The position numbers were made by a program, and so were the translations under genes. Positions 25,317 through 35,870 of a DNA stretch of 64,000 bases are shown here, piece by piece; positions within the stretch are counted from its first letter, which is position 1; the number at the start of each line of letters is the position of its first letter. The stretch comes from Undaria pinnatifida. Taxonomy: Eukaryota > Sar > Phaeophyceae > Laminariales > Alariaceae. The notes under the pieces were generated by a model, which made no database searches, was not told the DNA's origin, and saw only the letters and a program-made list of their open reading frames with translations. The DNA lies in NCBI GenBank assembly GCA_012845835.1, contig JABAKD010000017.1, positions 6,317,151 through 6,381,150 of the forward strand, read 5' to 3'.

Positions 25317-25871
25317 GGTCCCGGAAAAAAAGAGAACCTATAGTCTACACGATCAAAGGCTGCCAAAAGTTGAGGAACATTCAGGGCCTTATTCTTCAGC
25401 GACTCAGGGCCACTAGCGCCAGCAGCTTCCGAATACGATTTGTCATTTACCGTTCCGACACCTGGGCGGCCAAGGTGTGCCATTGTGGGGCCTATTTTTG
25501 TTTTCTCACGGCGTCAACACGAGAGATACCGCGCCGTCCCCGGTAGTTGTTGACCGAGCCCCGTACACAGTTGAACTCACATTCGAAGTCCCTCAATGGT
25601 GCGGAATGATAAGGTCCGGTTGCGCGCTGCAGTGCCCGTGCAGTCGTTGGGGAAAGATGGGAACGACAAGTAGTCGCAGTATTCGGGAGAGTGCCGGCTT
25701 CCGTCACGTAGCCAGTAGTGCCGACAGGCACATTCCGGCAGATTATGAAGAGTCACTAATGCAGCAAAGCTCAGTACCGTAGCTCTCGTTAAATATGTGT
25801 TGACGCATTGGACTGACCGGTACACCCGTTTGCGTCTTTCCCCCACCCATCATTGACTCAGGAAAATCATC
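25317..25871 (+). promoter_or_regulatory. Presumed upstream region of gene 2
   Basis: Assigned by position only. A pyrimidine-rich stretch (cgtctttcccccacccatc) lies 40 nt before the start codon; no TATA box or other core element is convincing. Confidence 0.3.
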
Positions 25872-25994
25872 ATGGTGCGCGCTTCTGGGATCTTGGGCAT
25901 CGGGCTCCTGGCTTTGTTTCCCGCGCACCAGGCAGTGGCAGCCAGCGTCAAGGAGAAACAACGCTATGCGTGCAAAGGGAGGCGCTCTGGTGAT
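25872..25994 (+). CDS. Gene 2 exon 1 (signal peptide)
   Basis: Forty-one codons starting ATGGTGCGC and ending GGT GAT before GTAAGT. The hydrophobic core is at residues 7-17 with a likely cleavage after the A-V-A-A stretch (about residue 24). The single cysteine (Cys34) and the S-G-D ending match the other copies. Confidence 0.8.
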
Positions 25995-28900
25995 GTAAGT
26001 CGCGAACTGCCAAAAACATTTTTTTCCCCGGACCGACTCCGTGTGAAATATCAACATAGATAGGGTGGAGGACCCAAACAGTCATATATATATAAATAAT
26101 GTTGGCCAAACCTGGGCTCCCTATTCATGGGAGGGCGCGCACGTGTGACAGATCCCGAATGCCTTTTATCCCAGTATGTATCAGTAAATATCAGCCTACA
26201 CCACATGAGTACGGTACTTGATTGCGCGTCAGACCCCATGTTTCGCTACTAAGTTCGAGCCACTCTCCTTAGTGACGCTGTACCTGAAGGAAAAAGGAAG
26301 GCGTTAGGGGATTGATTTTGGGCAATGTATCTAACCATTCCAAGACTGTTTGTCATGTGGCAAAACAAAAAAAGGAAAGAAAAGCTTGCCAAACCTAGCA
26401 AAAAAGGAGGGGTCACTGCTCCGAGTGATCCCAAGAAACTGCCAAAAAGAGGGCCCACTAATGCCCCCCACACGGTAGCCACGACCCCTCCCTGTGCTAC
26501 TACCCTTTTTCTCATGAGGGTTTCTGTGCCCTGCAGTCGTTAAACATGGCGCTCAGGCCGAGGTTCGGAATTCAGAATGCGACATGTTGGGAGAACAGCT
26601 GGGTTGTAGTCTGTATCTTTTCACCGGATGTGTGCACGAAACTCAACACTTAGTCAGAAGTTTACATGGTGCTGATAGTTCAGTATGGGAGATATGTATA
26701 CCTTTTTTTTTGCTCTTGACTCTTGAAAAACTGCTAAAACTGCCCGAGACATATTGGAATGCTTTCGTTTCCCAAACTGCTCTTGATATAACTCTGAAGC
26801 CGTGTAAATAACGTGGGCCGGCCCCACAGTAGCTGTTGTGCGTATTACATCTCACCAGGCACTAGTGTGTTTTATAGCGTGTACGGGGGTTGCGTTTTGG
26901 CAATGCTGTTGGGTTGCCGTCTAGAAAAAAGAGTATTCGTTGGGAAATTTCGAGCGCCCCACGTGCTTTTCCAGAACAACTCGTAAATGGCCCATAAATA
27001 TTATAAAAATTAAAATACACTCCAGCTGTGAGATCGAAGATTTCGTCGAAACTCATCGTTGCAAGCTGTGTGTGATACTCCGATCGCCCGCATTACGAGT
27101 TGTGTGTATGTTAGAGACCCCAGCCATAATCCCAACTCTGGCACCGAGGTTGATCAATAAAACCTTGTCCGGCTAGGACAAATTCCGGATTTTTTTTTCT
27201 TCGGAATATTTGTCAACCACTTGAAAAATTAAACGGTAAATAATCCCCGACGTTCCGACCCGGGCTACGGTTGGTTGGGGGGTTTCCATGGTTGGGGATT
27301 CATTTCTCAGTGTGGCTCGGGGTCACTCGCGCGAGTGACCCCTGTGTTCATTTGCGCGGTATTAACCTCTCGTAAGGTGTTTTGATTCTATGATATACGA
27401 ATCTGCAATGCGATGTGTGGTATGAAATTCTGGGACTGCGTTCAAACATATCGTCGCGTATAGCCTGTTCGGGCTTTTGTTGAAGCACGGAGACGTTCGT
27501 GCGAGCAACTCAAACTCGATGGTGAAAAACGGAGGACGACTCCCGTAGGGGGGTGGGTGCTCGTAGATAAGTCTGGTTAACTGTATGGAATTTTGGGAGT
27601 TTATATGACGGTAGCATTCTCTGAGGACACGTGCTACGATAGAGGTATACCGTATTTTGGCGAAAATGGTTTCTGAATGACAAGACTCCTCACCCCGAAA
27701 TCGTCAGAAGTGGGATATTTTAGTTTAATATGATCCTCGCTCTATACCTAGGTCATGGTATATTTAGTCCGGTCAGCGGTTTTAGTTTTCTCTACATAAA
27801 TCCGTTTTTGGTGAGGGTCTTAATATATCAGTTTTAAGAACCCCAAAGAAAAATCGGTGCGTCTCTATCGCAGCGCGCGTCGGAGCTAAGGTCTGGGATC
27901 TCAGTGTTTCCCGAAAGGGTGCAGTAAATTGGTAGACGTGAACGCCACTCCGGGGTATCGTATACCATGTACCAGGGTAATTCGTATGGCCAGAGGGCGA
28001 TGCCCCCGTCTGGTTCCCAGTGTAGTTATTTTTTTACACATACATTTACCCCGCTATCGCAGCGTTGGTCTTCTTGATTCATCCTTTATACCATTCCAAT
28101 GGTGTGTCGTAGGCGCCACACTGGGGCAGACTGTATAGAGTGAGTGCTGCTTGTAGTCACCATCTGCGACCATAATGTAGATATGCCGTCCGCCATCTCC
28201 CACAAAGCCACATATTTGTGTGGGGCTGGTACAGGCCTCTTGGAGATGCAACAGCCCAAGAACATTGCCACTACTGCACTCGACACTCAGCTTCCTACTC
28301 CATACATTCGTGTATTTGGTACATAAATTGTTTACCGGAGAGTACTCGGGGGATATTCGTCTGTATGTCGAGTGGAAAACAATACGAAGAAGTTTCTCCG
28401 TGTTGATTTAATGCGTTTTATGTTTTGACAATTTCCCTACGGTTGTATGGACCTTGCTTGTTTCGTACCAGGGATGCAACTACTACGCTTCGAGGAAACA
28501 AATCCGAGGCAAGTGCGGCATGGACAACGCTGGCGACAACTGCTGCCGTGAGTATCTAAATCCCGTCGTTCACAGTCGGAATGCTCCAGTAGTATAGCAG
28601 TGTGTTGTAGGTTCCAAACAAGTCCCCGTTGAGGACCGGTGCTGCGATAGAAGTAGCACATTTTTGCTGAAATGCTCTCTGACGGGCTCGGTTCCTTAAC
28701 CCCTTTTAGCACCCCAAACCCCCTTCCTAATCGAATTTCAAGTACTGTTTCTTCCAACAACGGGTTTCTAGCGTAAAGGCATTCAGCTGAGATCGTCGGA
28801 ATTTCGTTCTACGCTACTTGTGGGTGTTTTTAATCTTTGTTGTACGTCTACGACAGACATAGGATTTTTCTTGGGGCAGCACTTTAACGTGCCTTGTATC

Positions 28901-31900
28901 GATTTCCAGCTATTGGGGGCGGTATTGAACCCAGGGGCCTCATAGAATAATGGGCGCACTCCACGGTAGCATACGTCTTAATCTTCTACTCTTCGCCCAT
29001 CAATTGACAGCGCGCGTGTCACAGCAAGTATCAGAGTACATGCCGAGACAAATCAATTTAACTACAGTGTGTTGGCAATCATTAATCACTAAGGTGCAGT
29101 TTTGCACGAAACACCGCGCACGTTCACGTTGCCTCGCTCTCTCGGTCCCTGCTCACTGCCGAAGGATTTCGAGAAAACCGCGGCTCGCACGCTTGACATA
29201 TACATACCACCGACATTCGTGTAGTGTACGCGCTATGCTCCTCCTACGTCGTTTTTCGTTCCACCCATTTTTTTTTTCATCATCGATGCCTTCAGAACAG
29301 AACGTTCGCGTTTGGGGACAGACCTCGGTAGAGGGTGCACTGTTGTTTCTTCTGCGGCACCTCATTCGAGGTGCTTTATATGTACCTTAGCCAAAAAGAG
29401 GTATATGGTTCGTGGGGCCAAATGAAAGCGCAACACCATCATGAACAAAATCCATGAGCTGGGGTGTACCAACAAACAACATCGTAGAGAGAGAGAGTGA
29501 CATTCCGGCGTATTCGAGTCGAGCAGCGCCGTCATGCAGAAAAAAAAAGATTAGCCTAAAAGTAGTATACCCCCTCTTGTCGCTCATGTCCCCCGAGCAT
29601 TTTCATCGTCCACCTAGAAACCACGGGAAAGCTCCTCGGGTGCAACGCTTGCTTACAGTGAAAAGTAACGTGTTTGAGGGAGGTGCAGAGCCCCTCCAGA
29701 GAGAAGAACCCGAGAACAAAAATAACGGAATGCGCCTTTGGGTAACATGCGTCTCTATCTTACCTGGCAAATGTTTGACCTTCAGGAAAGCCAAAGCGTG
29801 CACCCAATGGACACTACCATGGTGTAGGCGTAAAACGAACGCGGTACTATTGAATAGAGGCTAGTTGGCCATTTAAAGTGTGAGAGCCCCGTCCTTGACA
29901 ACCGTCTCCGCGAATAGTTTCCAATGTTTGATCGTACCACGTGTCTGTTCTGAATGTATTGTATTCTACACGATTTTCCCAGGTAGCTCATTTTACGCCC
30001 TTGGACCCCCCCTCCCTCCCTTCTCCCCGCCCCCGGCCTTCGGTACCATCGCCCGCTTTGTCTCTTTATCGGTCTGGACCTGAACGGCGCTCCTCCTGAA
30101 GGCCCTGTAGGTGCGTGGCTGTCGCTGTAACTCGGTGAGCAACATATCGTGCATCATACAATATTGACAGGATAGAGATAGTTGAGTCGTCGTATCTCGT
30201 CACATCTCATGGATGTGAGGTTTTGTACAATAGGCGGACTCGCGGTCGGTGCAGATCAGCGCATGGCGTATGTGATGCGTGCAAGGACGAGGGTAGCACA
30301 TTATTCTGCGTGATGGGTCCTCTCAAATGATGCTTCTAAGCCCATCTCGCTGGAACTTTATTTGCGCATTTGTCAGTTCTTTGTTTTAATACCTGGAATT
30401 GTGTGCGTGGGACACACGAGGCTGCTCAACGAGCTGGGTGTTCAAAGTTTTCATGACTAAACAGTATGCTTCGTATATACATCGTCTCCCTCAACGTGGG
30501 ATATCGGCACGTCCTACGAAAGAGGGAGCAGGTTTCGTCTGAAAAAAAAATCTGAACATGGAGGGGCTCCTGCGCCCAAAATCGTAGCAAATATATATAT
30601 ATATATATATATATATTGCCTGATTCTCGTTGTGTATAACTAGGCCATAGGATGTTTCATCCGGTAGCAGGTTTATTTTTGTCCATATCAGCTTGCCGGT
30701 TAAAAAGGGGCGTGTCTTACGCTCCGAACGTGAGGGACCTGCAGAAAAAAAGTGAGCACCTTTATCGTGCCACGCGCCCTGCGTTGAATGTAGCAAGCAA
30801 CCCAACCTTTGCATGCGGTATATGCTGTGAAATTACAGAACGCACTGACAAACGCTTACAAAAAACTCACGTACACGGCACACTTTCCAACCCCCCTCCA
30901 GTCTTTCAAAAACCGAACCATGTGACGGGCGGAAACACGGCCAATCACTGTCTTGAGCAGCTGGAAACAGTCGACATCATAAACCCCTCACTCTCTCGCC
31001 TCCGCCCACGTGCTCAACCTAAAACCTTAACGACAGTGTGCCCCGACGGAAGCAGCCTATGCGGCGAGCCCCACATGCAGGGGCTCCGCGGCCAGCACAT
31101 CAACTGGTCGGGCGTCGACGGCGCCTGGTACTGCCTCGTCAAGGACGAAGACGCGGACCTGCACGTCAACGTCAGGCTCACTGCCCCTCAGCCTGTCGAA
31201 TTCCCAGACCGCCAGCTGGTGACCGGCCTCAGCGTGATCTCCGACGGCAACTCCCTTGTCGTGGAGGTAAAGGATCCTTATTCCACGGTTACCAGCGGCT
31301 GCCCCAGTGGACTCTCTCCCTGCCTCGCCAACGGCGGCCTGCGTGCCTTCGCAAACGGGCAAGAGGCTCCCCACCTTCTCATTCCTACGAGGGATGCGTT
31401 TGTGAACGTCGGCATCGATATCTCCGCGTCCAACCTGCCGGTGGAATGCCGGCAGTTCGGTGGGGACAAACTCTGGGCCCGAATGTACGCCGAGATGATG
31501 GAGGGTGAGCGCGAGCTGGCCGCCGAAACCTTTGAGGACTGGGTTCTCAGCTTCGACCAGATGGCAGCGCCCGAGTGGTGTGCCAAATACATCTCCGAGC
31601 ACGGCCTCTCCGAGGTGCAGTCCATTCACGCCATCATGAAGATCATGACCCCTACTGTCGACCTGCGCCTGAACGCCGGCTTTGGGTACCAGGTTGGTGG
31701 TGGAATCAACTGGGACGGACGCGTCCTTCCTGACCTAGAGTTTTGGCAAATGGATGTTGGGATGGATGGCCTGGCCGTTGACAATCCGAAACTGTCTGGA
31801 ATCTTGGGCGAGACGGCCCGCCCAGTGGTGGACCAAGCCGGCCTCGAGGTTATGGAAGGTTATGGTGCCATGCGCGGGACCGTCCAGGACTATCGCGTGT

Positions 31901-31938
31901 CCGGCGCGCTGGGTACCGACTTCGCTCTGATTGAGTAA
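25872..31938 (+). CDS. Gene 2: secreted cysteine-rich VWD/root-cap-like protein, three exons, 366 aa
   Basis: The predicted mRNA joins 25872-25994, 28472-28547 and 31037-31938, 1101 nt in all. Introns are 2477 and 2489 nt with donors GTAAGT and GTGAGT and acceptors TACCAG and CGACAG; phases 0 and 1, as in genes 1 and 3. The product has a clear signal peptide (M-V-R-A-S-G-I-L-G-I-G-L-L-A-L-F, then small residues A-V-A-A), the four-cysteine module, and the GDPH-like domain. All 12 mature-region cysteines of the family are kept. The introns carry family B, C and A elements, including a family A copy ending about 260 nt before exon 3. It runs divergently from gene 1 and convergently with gene 3. 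Secretion is a firm inference; biological role is unknown. Confidence 0.82.
26250..26482. mobile_element. Family B element in gene 2 intron 1
   Basis: Has gagccactctccttagtgac, ggtcactgctccgagtgatccc and the right end gcccccca-cacggtagcc. Confidence 0.6.
26993..27118 (-). mobile_element. Family C end fragment in gene 2 intron 1
   Basis: Only the conserved terminal 125 bp: ttataaaaattaaaatacac, tccagctgtgagatcgaaga and gtgtgatactccgatcgc, stopping near the point where two other short copies stop. Confidence 0.8.
27261..27555. mobile_element. Family B element in gene 2 intron 1
   Basis: Left end gggctacggttggttgggg and the perfect 20-bp palindrome ggtcactcgcgcgagtgacc at 27321-27340. The right end is diverged (gactcccgtaggggggtgg). 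Confidence 0.7.
27626..27881 (-). mobile_element. Family A element in gene 2 intron 1
   Basis: Left end gacacgtgctacgatagagg, right end tctctatcgcagcgcgcgtc; internal ctgaatgacaagactcctca and tatacctaggtcatgg. Confidence 0.9.
28472..28547 (+). CDS. Gene 2 exon 2 (four-cysteine module)
   Basis: Twenty-five codons plus one base between a TTTCGTACCAG acceptor and a GTGAGT donor. It reads G-C-N-Y at the start, K-C-G-M-D in the middle and G-D-N-C-C at the end. The final C joins TG of exon 3 to make a Leu codon. Confidence 0.82.
28633..28978 (-). mobile_element. Family A element, 346-bp subfamily, in gene 2 intron 2
   Basis: Ends gaccggtgctgcgatagaag and ccacggtagcatacgtc. After cttaaccc it carries about 80 extra bases starting ttagcaccccaaacccccttc that are also present, diverged, in the copy at 35516. 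Confidence 0.75.
29320..29590 (+). mobile_element. Family A element in gene 2 intron 2
   Basis: Left end gacctcggtagagggtgcac, internal gacattccggcg and gagcagcgccgtcat, right end accccctcttgtcgctcatg. Confidence 0.65.
30504..30779 (-). mobile_element. Family A element in gene 2 intron 2
   Basis: Left end gcacgtcctacgaaagaggg, internal ggccataggatgtttcatcc, right end gagcacctttatcgtgccac. It contains an (AT)n run. Confidence 0.8.
30590..30617 (+). repeat. (AT)n microsatellite
   Basis: About 14 units of at, inside a family A element, where the other copies have an A/T-rich stretch. Confidence 0.9.
31037..31938 (+). CDS. Gene 2 exon 3 (VWD/root-cap-like domain)
   Basis: Begins after CGACAG preceded by a pyrimidine-rich stretch (ctcactctctcgcctccgcc) and ends at TAA 31936-31938. 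It has C-G-E-P-H-M-Q-G, W-S-G-V-D-G-A-W-Y-C, L-H-V-N-V-R-L and the S-N-L-P-V-E-C-R-Q-F-G-G block. The reading frame is also open for 385 nt upstream into the intron, but that stretch begins inside a family A element and lacks family similarity, so it is treated as intron. Confidence 0.9.
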
Positions 31939-34900
31939 ACTTGCGTACAGATGTTGACATATTGTTGGCTGATGGTGTAGAGTTAGCATGCGCGTTGACT
32001 GTTTTTTTCGTAGTGGCTTTGAATATGTTGTAAGTCTACCAACGTCCTTACTATGGTCGAGGAATGTGCTGGCTAAACAGGCGTACGTTTCCAAAGTGTT
32101 TTGTATGAATATAACCTTTTATGGGTATCAATCTTCACGCGTAAAATCTGTATACCTTAGCATCAACATGTAACATACCGTCGTTGTGCTCCGAGTATCT
32201 TATGGCATAGGCCGGCCGCATTCCCCTCTCAAGCAGTGGCTCGAGGAGCAATGCTCGTACGTGCGGGAATTTTGCACGAGTGTTTCTTTTTCGTGTCACG
32301 AGCCAGGAGTTTCTGACATTTTGTGTTAGTCGTGGTTTGAATGCGTTTTAATTTCAGTTTTTTTCCTAATATATGTGTTCATCGGCAACGTGGAACATTT
32401 ATTCCACGGAGAACGTTTTCCTATGTTGTTGGTGGTATTTTAGTATAAGTACCCGATATGTGTTAAGGTTTTGGATACGTCAGACGACGTCCTTGAAGTT
32501 GTTACGCTTGGGATGAAGGTATCATAGTGACAACGCTTCTGCGTTAAGTAGGCATCGCCATATAAGGGCAGTACATTCACCAAACGTGGTCCTTCCTGTG
32601 CAGCTGACCGAAGCGCCAAGTCGTGTGTCAACGCTGCCCCCCACTCGTGCGGTGGACAACCTGTGCTGTGGTCAGTGATGCACATCAACTTGTGTCGATG
32701 TGCACGGATGAAGGCCTCGCGTCAAGGAATCACGGAACTACGTACGTGTAAACATCGTACACGGGGAACGGTTACGAATTTTAGTCGTGGCGTAACGGAA
32801 TCAATTTTGGGCCCTGAAGTATATTGCAATTGTATTTTCGATGTTCGTGTGTATGTTACTGTTTTTGTCGGTTACCTGGTATGAAATAACGACATCGCGG
32901 TCAAGAATCTGACTGAGTGAGATAGGCCCTGCTTTGTAGTAGTCCGCATTAAAAGCTGGCTGGTGTGTGTTTTAGGTTCTTGGCTGCATGTCCCTTTCGT
33001 GAACATACAAACGCGTCGACATTGCGTTGAAGCGATACGATTCCGCTCATTCAGTAAAATATATCGTATTTTACTGTGGTCCGCATGGATAAACTAGGGC
33101 ATGTGTGCGTTACATGTTCGTGCGTGCGTTCCTCTCGTGAAACGGTGAGCAATAGAGGAGAAGAAAGAGGTTGTCACTCACACGAGAAATTTTGCATTAC
33201 GATGGAGCAACTCCGGTTATGAACAGCAGGGGCGTGTACTTATACGTTTTCACGTTTATGTTTCGTTTGCAGTTGTATGATAAAGTAGGGTGGTGAAGAA
33301 ACGGCTTCCTGTTCAGGTCCCGTTCTGTTGTGTAAGAGTCCACCTCAATATTTGAGCCATGTGTTTTGGATGTTCGCGAACACGGTTCCCTTAGGATTGA
33401 TAGAGTACGGATCAGCGAGGTTGCAGTGGGTATAGAGGTTTCTACACTCTCTATGGCCTAGACTACGAGTACGTGCTGTTTGGCTTCGGCCCGTTGTATC
33501 AATACCTAGGACGTGCCTTGTACACTTTCGCGTGTATGGTTTTCTTTGCGAGTGTACGAGGCACAGTGGTGCTGACTCCATTATGTTCGAGTTTGGCCTA
33601 GGCTAGTTTTTATTAATGACAGGGGTGTGTGAATTTGAAATTGGCGGGATTTTTCCCTCTTGTGAAGCGTAGTAAGCGACGACGTTATCGTGGAGAAGGG
33701 AGCTCGTAGTTTACTCCGTGAAATTGGTCTTGGTGTGATTCCAGTGCTCGGGACATGTGATGGAAATGGTCGAGCATATGCTCCGGTTGTGCGGGTTTTT
33801 GGCATGCTGATGTGATTGGTGAAATGTCAGACTCTTGACTCTGTTTGTGAAACTGAGTGTTTGTTTGGTTTGGTCGGCTCGGTGGTGCTTTGATATTTTG
33901 CGTTCTTGTTCCCTTCTTTGAAGTGTACTTAATACCAGGTTAAAAAGCAGGATTCGCAATGAAGCAGTAAACAGTTTCTTTTGTTGGGTCCATTCTTCGC
34001 GGATATCTTGGGTGTACGTGTTTTGATGATCTCGTGCGTGTTCTTCCTGCTCTTGCGAGTATACGAGGTGCCATGGCGCTGAAGGGTCTTTCGTAATCGG
34101 TGGAAGAGTTCCTTTATTTCATCCCCCTCAACATGATAGGACACGTGACCTAAATGTTATCGTTCAAGTTCGTCTCGCGAACATGTCCCGGTGAAACTAA
34201 TGTTTCGTAGTCATGCATTTTATTCGAAATATGTAAGATATGGCTGTATTCCACTTGGGGCAACAGGACATGTTGTTTAATGTTTCACGGGTACATTGCC
34301 AGCACGAACCTACGAGGCACCGAAATGGTCACGAACGAGAATCCATGTCAAATATCGCATTACAAAATATGAATAGGACACGAAGAAGAAATTCTGGCGT
34401 CTCGAAGTGCTCTACCGATTGTACACAGCAACATGTCACCTGAATTCGCCTGTCGACTCGCTTGAAACGTCTTGGACACGATACACGACTCCAATGCGGA
34501 TGTCAGACAAGCATTCGTTGTACATGCTCCAAAGGGAAACGTGACCCATGTGGGAAATGTTGTGGCCTTAGCGAAGGGCGTATTGGTTTGTTTCAGCCTT
34601 TAGGACCGCAGTCCAGTTTGTCGGGTGCCGTCACAATCTCGATAGCCTGAACCAGCCATGCGGATGGTTTGTCGAAAACAACCTGCTGGTTCGTTTGGAG
34701 GGCTTACCCCCGCAACAAATGCTTCAGTCCGATATCCGAAAAGTTTTTTTTTTCGTTCGTTCGTTCGTTTGTTGGAACGTTCGTTCGAGGCATTTTCACC
34801 CACAAGAACGGCATCCTCACGGATTTCGAATGTCGAGATTCTCGGTCACTGCCTCAACGCCACGCTCCAGATGCCGCAGACCACATTATCACTTTTCCAC

Positions 34901-35515
34901 AGCAGATCTTCGCGGTGATAACCCTTGGTGGCTGGTTGTAGTGCTGTTCATGGCAGTGTTTAACCCTCGTGGAGTTTGAAACAGTCAAACCACATGAAGT
35001 GTAGGGAGTATTTCTGTTTTGCTCCCGTCTTTGTTGTTTCTCCACTTCATCGGCACAATTTTGGGCAGAACACAGTACTCACGGGGAAACAAGAAACATC
35101 ACGGTGCAATGATGCACATACCGACGAGAGAGTTGTGTTATTAGTACAGTGGACTGGTCGGATACGTCGCGTTTAGTGGTCGAACGTCGATCTTCGGTAA
35201 ACATGATCAGCGATCGTATGCCCCGACCACACACGCACGACTACTAGAACTGCGCTACACGTCCGTATCGTATGATATCCAACGCCTTATGTCATCGCAA
35301 AATCTCCACATGGTGTGCTATCCAAGCACAAGTTGTTTTCAGTGTGTTTGGTTGCGTTTCCGTGTCGTAGGCTACTGTTAACGACAAGTACTGATACCCC
35401 TACTGCTCTTTTATAGCATACTGTTGGTATGCATTTTCAATGCACGAGTACACCAGGTATATGTCTCTCAATTGTTGAACACACTGCTTATACTCTTCGT
35501 TCGAATAGCTCCATG
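31939..35515. other. Intergenic, downstream of gene 2
   Basis: No gene or dense MITE copies recognised. A weak direct repeat (ttgcgagtgtacgaggcac at 33546 and ttgcgagtatacgaggtgcc at 34053) and a ttcgttcgttcg run near 34750-34790 are present. The gene 2 3' UTR should start here; no poly(A) signal is clear. Confidence 0.4.
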
Positions 35516-35870
35516 GACGTGAGGTGCGACAGAAGCAGAACACATTGTTTGTGGGGAAAACACTCCCTGGATGACGGGCCTCCTTAGCCCCATTAGAGCC
35601 CCGAATTCCTTCCCAGAACTATTCCCAAGTAAGCTTTCGTCAAAGGCGAGGTTCCGGTTGTAGTCTAATGGCGTTAAGTCAAAATCGTCGGAATAATGAC
35701 ATTGTTGTTTTGCAGCCGAATCTTATGAGCACTGAGAACATGGGATATTTTTCATTGGAATTCACTTTCTTATTTTATTTTCTGAACGTATCGTCCGGTA
35801 GGGTGTATGACTCCCGCCAAGCCTCAGAATCAAGGGGCTACGGGATCTCTACCGTCGGATGCATATGCGT
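35516..35870 (-). mobile_element. Family A element, 355-bp subfamily
   Basis: Left end gacgtgaggtgcgacagaag, internal tggatgacgggcctccttag, extra block starting ttagagccccgaattccttcc, aaaatcgtcgga; right end eroded (gatctctaccgtcgga). Confidence 0.6.

Noticed and set aside
30652-31036. The 5' part of the long open frame ending at 31938 as the true N-terminus of gene 2
   Set aside because: It starts inside a family A element, has no counterpart in genes 1 and 3, and the acceptor at 31036 has exact counterparts in all copies.
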